A stretch of DNA of 64,000 bases from Auanema rhodensis (Eukaryota; Nematoda; Chromadorea; Rhabditida; Rhabditidae): positions 2,428,501-2,492,500 of the forward strand of contig OZ059900.1 in NCBI GenBank assembly GCA_964057225.1, in the 5' to 3' direction. Both the position numbers and the translations under genes were made by a program. Under the pieces are notes generated by a model. That model was not told the origin of the DNA and did not search any database. It was given only the letters and a program-made list of their open reading frames with translations. This document shows positions 55,001 to 64,000 of the stretch, piece by piece. The stretch's first letter is position 1, and the number at the start of each line of letters is the position of its first letter.

Positions 55001-56245
55001 TAGAAAGAATTTTTGAAATTTCCGAGTTTTGAGTCTAATTTGGCTAAATCGCTCATATATATGATCAAAAGCATAGTTCTATTGTCTATAACAACAAAAG
55101 TCTTTGATTAAACGCTAGTGATGTTTTAATACTGAATTTTGCTCAAATAGCATTACTACACTAAGTATGGTCGTTTTTATGCCTTTAACACCATATACTC
55201 ACCGATTTTTGGTACAAAATCTGTGATACTCGTAAATTTTGATCATATTCGGTGAGATTCGAGAATCGAACACACAATACACAAAATAAGTCTATTTTTA
55301 CGAGTTTGCACTGATATTTATTCATTTTGATCAAAAAAGGTCGAAAATAGAAAGAATTTTTGAAATTTCCGAGTTTTGAGTCTAATTTGGCTAAATCGCT
55401 CATATACATGATCAGAAGCATAGTTTTATTGTCTATGACAACAAAAATCATCAATTAAACGCTAGTGATGTTTAAATACTGATTTTCGCTCAAATAGCAT
55501 TACTACACTAAGTATGGTCGTTTTTATGCCTTTAACACCATATACTCACCGATTTTTGGTACAAAATCTGTAATACTCGTGAATTTTGATCATATTCGTT
55601 AAGATTTGAAAATCAAACACACAATAAACAAAATCAGTCTATTTTTACAAGTTTGCACTGATATATATTCATTTTGATCAAAAAAGGTCAAAAATAGAAA
55701 GAATTTTTGAATTTTCCGAGTTTTGAGTCCAATTGGGCTAAATCGCTCATATATATGATCAAAAGCATAGTTTTACTGTCTATGATAACAAAAGTCTTCA
55801 AATATACACTAGTAATGATTAAATCACTGAATTTCACTCAAATAGCTTTACTACACTAAGTATGGTCGTTTTTATGCCTTTAACACCATATACTCACCGA
55901 TTTTTGGTACAAAATCTGTAATACTCGTAAATTTTGATCATATCCGTTAAGATTCGAGAATCAAACACACAATACACGAAATAAGTCTATTTTTATGAGC
56001 TTGCACTGATATATATTCATTTTGATCAAAAAAGGTCGAAAATAGAAAGAATTTTTGAAATTTCCGAGTTTTGAGTCTAATTTGGCTAAATCGCTCATAT
56101 ATATGATCAAAAGCATAGTTCTATTGTCTATAACAACAAAAGTCTTTGATTAAACGCTAGTGATGTTTTAATACTGAATTTTGCTCAAATAGCATTACTA
56201 CACTAAGTATGGTCGTTTTTATGCCTTTAACACCATATACTCACC
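52078..56245 (+). repeat. Three-monomer higher-order repeat, 1042 bp, four tandem copies
   Basis: Units are 52078-53119, 53120-54161, 54162-55203 and 55204-56245. Each holds an H9 monomer (tacatgatcag), an H10 monomer with B tail (cgtgaatt, aataaacaa; 348 bp) and an H8 monomer with the tctttgattaaacg tail. Units 2 and 4 share a private change, ggtcaaaaatag (a at 53606 and 55690, exactly 2084 apart), which units 1 and 3 lack. The present array is therefore a duplicated pair: a 2084-bp repeat of two 1042-bp units. Confidence 0.93.
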
Positions 56246-59200
56246 GATTTTTGGTACAAAATCTGTGATACTCGTAAATTTTGATCATATTCGTTAAGAT
56301 TTGAGAATCAAACATACAATACACAAAATCAGTCTATTTTTATGAGCTTGCACTGATATATATTCATTTTGATCAAAAAAGGTCGAAAATAGAAAGAATT
56401 TTTGAAATTTCCGAGTTTTGAGTCTAATTTGGCTAAATCGCTCATATATATGATCAAAAGCATAGTTTTACTGTCTATGATAACAAAAGTCTTCAAATAT
56501 ACACTAATAATGATTAAATCACTGATTTTCAGTCAAATAGCATTACTACACTAAGTATGGTCGTTTTTATGCCTTTAACACCATATACTCACCGATTTTT
56601 GGTTCAAAATCTGTAATACTTGTAAATTTTGATCATATTTGTTAAGATTCGAGAATCAAACACATAATACACGAAATAAGTCTATTTTTACAAGTTTGCA
56701 CTGATATTTATTCATTTTGATCAAAAAAGGTCGAAAATAGAAAGAATTTTTGAAATTTCCGAGTTTTGAGTCCAATTTGGCTAAATCGCTCATATATAAG
56801 ATCAAAAGCATAGTTTTATTGTCTATAACAACAAAAGTCATCAATTAAACGCTAGTGATATTTAAATACTGATTTTCGCTCAAGTAGCATTACTACACTA
56901 AGTATGGTCGTTTTTATGCCTTTAACACCATATACTCACCGATTTTTGGTACAAAATCTGTAATACTTGTAAATTTTGATCATATTCGTTAAGATTTGAG
57001 AATCGAACATACAATACACAAAATCAGTCTATTTTTACAAGTTTGCACTGATATTTATTCATTTTGATCAAAAAAGGTCGAAAATAGAAAGAATTTTTGA
57101 AATTTCCGAGTTTTGAGTCCAATTTGGCTAAATCGCTCATATATATGATCAAAAGCATAGTTTTATTGTCTATGACAACAAAAGTCATCAATTAAACGCT
57201 AGTGATATTTAAATACTGATTTTCGCTCAAGTAGCATTACTACACTAAGTATGGTCGTTTTTATGCCTTTAACACCATATACTCACCGATTTTTGGTACA
57301 AAATCTGTAATACTCGTAAAATTTGATCATATTTGTTAAGATTTGAGAATCAAACACACAATACACAAAATCAGTCTATTTTTATGAGTTTACACTGATA
57401 TATATTCATTTTCATCAAAAAAGGTCGAAAATAGAAAGAATTTTTGAATTTTCCGAGTTTTGAGTCGAATTGGGCTAAATCGCTCATATATATGATCAAA
57501 AGCATAGTTTTACTGTCTATGATAACAAAAGTCTTCAAATATACACTAATAATGATTAAATCACTGAATTTCACTCAAATAGCATTACTACACTAAGTAT
57601 GGTCGTTTTTATGCCTTTAACACCATATACTCACCGATTTTTGGTACAAAATCTGTAATACTTGTAAATTTTGATCATATTTGTTAAGATTCGAGAATCA
57701 AACACATAATACACAAAATAAGTCTATTTTTACAAGTTTGCACTGATATTTATTCATTTTGATCAAAAAAGGTCGAAAATAGAAAGAATTTTTGAAATTT
57801 CCGAGTTTTGAGTCGAATTGGGCTAAATCGCTCATATATATGATCAAAAGCATAGTTTTACTGTCTATGATAACAAAAGTCTTCAAATATACACTAATAA
57901 TGATTAAATCACTGAATTTCACTCAAATAGCATTACTACACTAAGTATGATCGTTTTTATGCCTTTAACACCATATACTCACCGATTTTTGGTACAAAAT
58001 CTGTAATACTTGTAAATTTTGATCATATTTGTTAAGATTCGAGAATCAAACACATAATACACAAAATAAGTCTATTTTTACAAGTTTGCACTGATATTTA
58101 TTCATTTTGATCAAAAAAGGTCGAAAATAGAAAGAATTTTTGAAATTTCCGAGTTTTGAGTCCAATTTGGCTAAATCGCTCATATATATGATCAAAAGCA
58201 TAGTTTTATTGTCTATAACAACAAAAGTCATCAATTAAACGCTAGTGATGTTTAAATACTGAACTTCGCTCAAATAGCATTACTACACTAAGTATGGTCG
58301 TTTTTATGCCTTTAACACCATATACTCACCGATTTTTGGTACAAAATCTGTAATACTCGTAAATTTTGATCATATTCGTTAAGATTTGAGAATCAAACAT
58401 ACAATACACAAAATCAGTCTATTTTTATGAGCTTGCACTGATATATATTCATTTTGATCAAAAAAGGTCGAAAATAGAAAGAATTTTTGAAATTTCCGAG
58501 TTTTGAGTCTAATTTGGCTAAATCGCTCATATATATGATCAAAAGCATAGTTTTATTGTCTATAACAACAAAAGTCATCAATTAAACGCTAGTGATGTTT
58601 AAATACTGAATTTCGCTCAAGTAGCATTACTACACTAAGTATGGTCGTTTTTATGCCTTTAACACCATATACTCACCGATTTTTGGTACAAAATCTGTAA
58701 TACTCGTAAAATTTGATCATATTTGTTAAGATTTGAGAATCAAACACACAATACACAAAATCAGTCTATTTTTATGAGTTTACACTGATATATATTCATT
58801 TTCATCAAAAAAGGTCGAAAATAGAAAGAATTTTTGAATTTTCCGAGTTTTGAGTCGAATTGGGCTAAATCGCTCATATATATGATCAAAAGCATAGTTT
58901 TACTGTCTATGATAACAAAAGTCTTCAAATATACACTAATAATGATTAAATCACTGAATTTCACTCAAATAGCATTACTACACTAAGTATGGTCGTTTTT
59001 ATGCCTTTAACACCATATACTCACCGATTTTTGGTACAAAATCTGTAATACTTGTAAATTTTGAACTTATTTGTTAAGATTCGAGAATCAAACACATAAT
59101 ACACAAAATAAGTCTATTTTTACAAGTTTGCACTGATATTTATTCATTTTGATCAAAAAAGGTCGAAAATAGAAAGAATTTTTGAAATTTCCGAGTTTTG

Positions 59201-62200
59201 AGTCCAATTTGGCTAAATCGCTCATATATATGATCAAAAGCATAGTTTTATTGTCTATAACAACAAAAGTCATCAATTAAACGCTAGTGATGTTTAAATA
59301 CTGAATTTCGCTCAAATAGCATTACTACACTAAGTATGGTCGTTTTTATGCCTTTAACACCATATACTCACCGATTTTTGGTACAAAATCTGTAATACTC
59401 GTAAATTTTGATCATATTCGTTAAGATTTGAGAATCAAACATACAATACACAAAATCAGTCTATTTTTATGAGCTTGCACTGATATATATTCATTTTGAT
59501 CAAAAAAGGTCGAAAATAGAAAGAATTTTTGAAATTTCCGAGTTTTGAGTCTAATTTGGCTAAATCGCTCATATATATGATCAAAAGCATAGTTTTATTG
59601 TCTATGACAACAAAAGTCATCAATTAAACGCTAGTGATGTTTAAATACTGAATTTCGCTCAAATAGCATTACTACACTAAGTATGGTCGTTTTTATGCCT
59701 TTAACACCATATACTCACCGATTTTTGGTACAAAATCTGTAATACTCGTAAATTTTGATCATATTCGGTGAGATTCGAGAATCAAACACACAATACACGA
59801 AATAAGTTTATTTTGACGAGTTTGCACTGGTATTTATTCATTTTGATCAAAAAAGGTCGAAAATAGAAAGAATTTTTGAATTTTCCGAGTTTTGAGTCCA
59901 ATTTGGCTAAATCGCTCATATATATGATCAAAAGCATAGTTTTACTGTCTATGATAACAAAAGTCTTCAAATATACACTAATAATGATTGAATCACTGAA
60001 TTTCACTCAAATAGCATTACTACACTAAGTATGGTCGTTTTTATGCCTTTAACACCATATACTCACCGATTTTTGGTACAAAATCTGTGATACTCGTAAA
60101 TTTTGATCATATTTGGTGAGATTCGAGAATCGAACACACAATACACAAAATAAGTCTATTTTTACGAGTTTGCACTGATATTTATTCATTTTGATCAAAA
60201 AAGGTCGAAAATAGAAAGAATTTTTGAAATTTCCGAGTTTTGAGTCTAATTTGGCTAAATCGCTCATATATATGATCAAAAGCATAGTTTTACTGTCTAT
60301 GATAACAAAAGTCTTCAAATATACACTAATAATGTGTAAATCACTGAATTTCACTCAAATAGCTTTACTACACTAAGTATGGTCGTTTTTATGCCTTTAA
60401 CACCATATACTCACCGATTTTTGGTACAAAATCTGTAATACTCGTAAATTTTGATCATATTCGTTAAGATTCGAGAATCAAACACACAATACACGAAATA
60501 AGTTTATTTTTACGAGTTTGCACTGATATTTATTCATTTTGATCAAAAAAGGTCGAAAATAGAAAGAATTTTTGAATTTTCCGAGTTTTGAGTCCAATTG
60601 GGCTAAATCGCTCATATATATGATCAAAAGCATAGTTTCACTGTCTATGATAACAAAAGTCTTCAAATATACACTAGTAATGATTAAATCACTGAATTTC
60701 ACTCGAATAGCTTTACTACACTAAGTATGGTCGTTTTTATGCCTTTAACACCATATACTCACCGATTTTTGGTACAAAATCTGTGATACTCGTAAATTTT
60801 GATCATATTTGGTGAGATTCGAGAATCAAACACACAATACACGAAATAAGTTTATTTTTACGAGTTTGCACTGATATTTATTCATTTTGATCAAAAAAGG
60901 TCGAAAATAGAAAGAATTTTTGAATTTTCCGAGTTTTGAGTCCAATTGGGCTAAATCGCTCATATATATGATCAAAAGCATAGTTTCACTGTCTATGATA
61001 ACAAAAGTCTTCAAATATACACTAGTAATGATTAAATCACTGAATTTCACTCAAATAGCATTACTACACTAAGTATGGTCGTTTTTATGCCTTTAACACC
61101 ATATACTCACCGATTTTTGGTACAAAATCTGTAATACTTGTAAATTTTGATCATATTCGTTAAGATTTGAGAATCAAACATACAATACACAAAATCAGTC
61201 TATTTTTACAAGTTTGCACTGATATTTATTCATTTTGATCAAAAAAGGTCGAAAATAGAAAGAATTTTTGAATTTTCCGAGTTTTGAGTCCAATTGGGCT
61301 AAATCGCTCATATATATGATCAAAAGCATAGTTTCACTGTCTATGATAACAAAAGTCTTCAAATATACACTAGTAATGATTAAATCACTGAATTTCACTC
61401 AAATAGCTTTACTACACTAAGTATGGTCGTTTTTATGCCTTTAACACCATATACTCACCGATTTTTGGTACAAAATCTGTAATACTCGTAAATTTTGATC
61501 ATATCCGTTAAGATTCGAGAATCAAACACACAATACACGAAATAAGTTTATTTTTACGAGTCTGCACTGATATTTATTCATTTTGATCAAAAAAGGTCGA
61601 AAATAGAAAGAATTTTTGAAATTTCCGAGTTTTGAGTCTAATTTGGCTAAATCGCTCATATATATGATCAAAAGCATAGTTTTACTGTCTATGATAACAA
61701 AAGTCTTCAAATATACACTAGTAATGATTAAATCACTGAATTTCACTCAAATAGCTTTACTACACTAAGTATGGTCGTTTTTATGCCTTTAACACCATAT
61801 ACTCACCGATTTTTGGTTCAAAATCTGTAATACTTGTAAATTTTGATCATATTTGTTAAGATTCGAGAATCAAACACATAATACACGAAATAAGTCTATT
61901 TTTACAAGTTTGCACTGATATTTATTCATTTTGATCAAAAAAGGTCGAAAATAGAAAGAATTTTTGAAATTTCCGAGTTTTGAGTCCAATTTGGCTAAAT
62001 CGCTCATATATAAGATCAAAAGCATAGTTTTATTGTCTATAACAACAAAAGTCATCAATTAAACGCTAGTGATATTTAAATACTGATTTTCGCTCAAGTA
62101 GCATTACTACACTAAGTATGGTCGTTTTTATGCCTTTAACACCATATACTCACCGATTTTTGGTACAAAATCTGTAATACTTGTAAATTTTGATCATATT

Positions 62201-63891
62201 CGTTAAGATTTGAGAATCGAACATACAATACACAAAATCAGTCTATTTTTACAAGTTTGCACTGATATTTATTCATTTTGATCAAAAAAGGTCGAAAATA
62301 GAAAGAATTTTTGAAATTTCCGAGTTTTGAGTCCAATTTGGCTAAATCGCTCATATATATGATCAAAAGCATAGTTTTATTGTCTATGACAACAAAAGTC
62401 ATCAATTAAACGCTAGTGATATTTAAATACTGATTTTCGCTCAAGTAGCATTACTACACTAAGTATGGTCGTTTTTATGCCTTTAACACCATATACTCAC
62501 CGATTTTTGGTACAAAATCTGTAATACTCGTAAAATTTGATCATATTTGTTAAGACTTGAGAATCAAACACACAATACACAAAATCAGTCTATTTTTATG
62601 AGTTTACACTGATATATCTTCATTTTCATCAAAAAAGGTCGAAAATAGAAAGAATTTTTGAATTTTCCGAGTTTTGAGTCGAATTGGGCTAAATCGCTCA
62701 TATATATGATCAAAAGCATAGTTTTACTGTCTATGATAACAAAAGTCTTCAAATATACACTAATAATGATTAAATCACTGAATTTCACTCAAATAGCATT
62801 ACTACACTAAGTATGGTCGTTTTTATGCCTTTAACACCATATACTCACCGATTTTTGGTACAAAATCTGTAATACTTGTAAATTTTGATCATATTTGTTA
62901 AGATTCGAGAATCAAACACATAATACACAAAATAAGTCTATTTTTATGAGCTTGCACTGATATATATTCATTTTGATCAAAAAAGGTCGAAAATAGAAAG
63001 AATTTTTGAAATTTCCGAGTTTTGAGTCTAATTTGGCTAAATCGCTCATATATATGATCAAAAGCATAGTTTTATTGTCTATAACAACAAAAGTCATCAA
63101 TTAAACGCTAGTGATGTTTAAATACTGAATTTCGCTCAAGTAGCATTACTACACTAAGTATGGTCGTTTTTATGCCTTTAACACCATATACTCACCGATT
63201 TTTGGTACAAAATCTGTAATACTCGTAAAATTTGATCATATTTGTTAAGATTTGAGAATCAAACACACAATACACAAAATCAGTCTATTTTTATGAGTTT
63301 ACACTGATATATATTCATTTCCATCAAAAAAGGTCGAAAATAGAAAGAATTTTTGAATTTTCCGAGTTTTGAGTCGAATTGGGCTAAATCGCTCATATAT
63401 ATGATCAAAAGCATAGTTTTACTGTCTATGATAACAAAAGTCTTCAAATATACACTAATAATGATTAAATCACTGAATTTCACTCAAATAGCATTACTAC
63501 ACTAAGTATGGTCGTTTTTATGCCTTTAACACCATATACTCACCGATTTTTGGTACAAAATCTGTAATACTTGTAAATTTTGAACTTATTTGTTAAGATT
63601 CGAGAATCAAACACATAATACACAAAATCAGTCTATTTTTATGAGCTTGCACTGATATATATTCATTTTGATCAAAAAAGGTCGAAAATAGAAAGAATTT
63701 TTGAAATTTCCGAGTTTTGAGTCCAATTTGGCTAAATCGCTCATATATATGATCAAAAGCATAGTTTTATTGTCTATGACAACAAAAGTCATCAATTAAA
63801 CGCTAGTGATATTTAAATACTGATTTTCGCTCAAGTAGCATTACTACACTAAGTATGGTCGTTTTTATGCCTTTAACACCATATACTCACC
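56246..63891 (+). repeat. Region 6, right part: 22 monomers rich in 348-bp units
   Basis: Eleven of the 22 full monomers starting here have B tails: 56246, 57288, 57636, 58678, 59720, 60068, 60416, 60764, 61112, 61460, 62502 and 63197 include eleven after 56246 itself, making twelve in all. Many are hybrids of the classes used elsewhere. Monomers 60416, 60764 and 61112 carry the tttcactgtc variant also found at 40615, 50339 and 51730. Monomers 59026 and 63545 share the rare ttttgaacttatttg head. Confidence 0.75.
56594..57635 (+). repeat. Three-monomer segment duplicated at 61808-62849
   Basis: Monomers 56594, 56941 and 57288 correspond to 61808, 62155 and 62502 at a constant offset of 5214 bases. 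The private ggttcaaaatc (t at 56604 and 61818) occurs only in this pair. The second copy has extra changes in its third monomer (aagacttgag and atatcttcat). After this segment the copies diverge: 57636 has an H4 head with B tail, while 62850 has a mixed head with A tail. Confidence 0.87.
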
Positions 63892-64000
63892 GATTTTTGG
63901 TACAAAATCTGTAATACTCGTGAATTTTGATCATATTCGTTAAGATTTGAAAATCAAACACACAATAAACAAAATCAGTCTATTTTTACAAGTTTGCACT
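63892..64000 (+). repeat. Partial terminal monomer, H10 type
   Basis: The last 109 bases have cgtgaatt, gatttgaaaatc and aataaacaaaatc, the H10 head otherwise seen only at 52425, 53467, 54509 and 55551. The array runs off the window edge without a boundary, and the 3-monomer repeat of 52078-56245 may continue or recur beyond it. Confidence 0.85.

Larger units (their letters stand above)
1..64000 (+). repeat. Satellite DNA array, 347/348-bp monomer, 184 full copies
   Basis: The landmark gatttttggtacaaaatctg recurs every 347 or 348 bases from base 1 to 63892, always on the + strand, with no inversion, gap or foreign insert. The arithmetic closes exactly: 184 monomers, of which 43 are 348 bp, span 63,891 bases. 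The 348-bp monomers start at 1042, 4860, 5208, 6944, 7639, 7987, 20827, 24645, 32974, 37139, 37487, 38529, 39571, 39919, 40267, 40615, 43045, 46863, 47211, 48253, 49295, 49643, 49991, 50339, 51034, 51382, 51730, 52425, 53467, 54509, 55551, 56246, 57288, 57636, 58678, 59720, 60068, 60416, 60764, 61112, 61460, 62502 and 63197. All others are 347 bp, so every monomer start can be derived. Base composition is about 29% GC in one hand-counted monomer. The family is not recognised. Function is not shown; such arrays usually lie in constitutive heterochromatin or centromeres. Confidence 0.99.

Noticed and set aside
1-64000. CRISPR array
   Set aside because: Repeats are contiguous 347/348-bp units with no unique spacers; the variable parts are related sequence classes.
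1-64000. Transposon, LTR element or rolling-circle element as the source of the repeat
   Set aside because: No coding domain, terminal repeat, tRNA primer site or target duplication is visible, and no unit differs in orientation.

Overview
The whole 64,000-base window is one uninterrupted head-to-tail satellite DNA array. The repeat unit is 347 bp, with a 348-bp variant. Every monomer is on the same strand. Counting from the landmark gatttttgg at base 1, I find 184 complete monomers (141 of 347 bp and 43 of 348 bp) and a 109-base partial monomer at 63892-64000. I found no gene, RNA gene, transposon, CRISPR array or unrelated sequence. One typical monomer (21522-21868), counted by hand, has 100 G+C in 347 bases, about 29% GC.

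A long, homogeneous, AT-rich array with nested higher-order repeats points to eukaryotic heterochromatin such as a centromere, pericentromere, subtelomere, or a sex or B chromosome block. About 347 bp is roughly two nucleosome repeats, a common satellite size in plants and animals. I do not recognise the family and cannot name the organism. The monomer length is not a multiple of three and varies by one base, so no reading frame continues between units. The short minus-strand open frames inside monomers are a by-product of the repeat.

Monomers fall into recurring head classes, called H1-H10 here, told apart within about bases 22-121. They also fall into tail classes within about bases 215-298: A and A' tails give 347 bp, B tails give 348 bp. 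Classes follow each other in a repeated order at several scales. Layout: (1) 1-8681, 25 monomers, a partial copy of a ~10-kb higher-order repeat; (2) 8682-17009, 24 monomers, all 347 bp, with a 12-monomer (4164-bp) periodicity; (3) 17010-30891, 40 monomers, holding a second partial copy of the ~10-kb unit (about 19092-25339) and a 5-monomer tandem duplication near 27422-30891; (4) 30892-40962, a 29-monomer copy; (5) 40963-50686, an adjacent near-identical copy with 28 monomers; (6) 50687-64000, a differently ordered, 348-bp-rich region with a strongly divergent monomer and a 3-monomer repeat in four tandem copies that itself has a two-fold superstructure.

The most informative features are fossil recombination joints: hybrid monomers in which the crossover can be confined to about 31 bp. 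They show homogenisation by in-register unequal exchange. Two segments of each monomer, roughly half a monomer apart, are almost invariant in all copies, while the segments between them vary.
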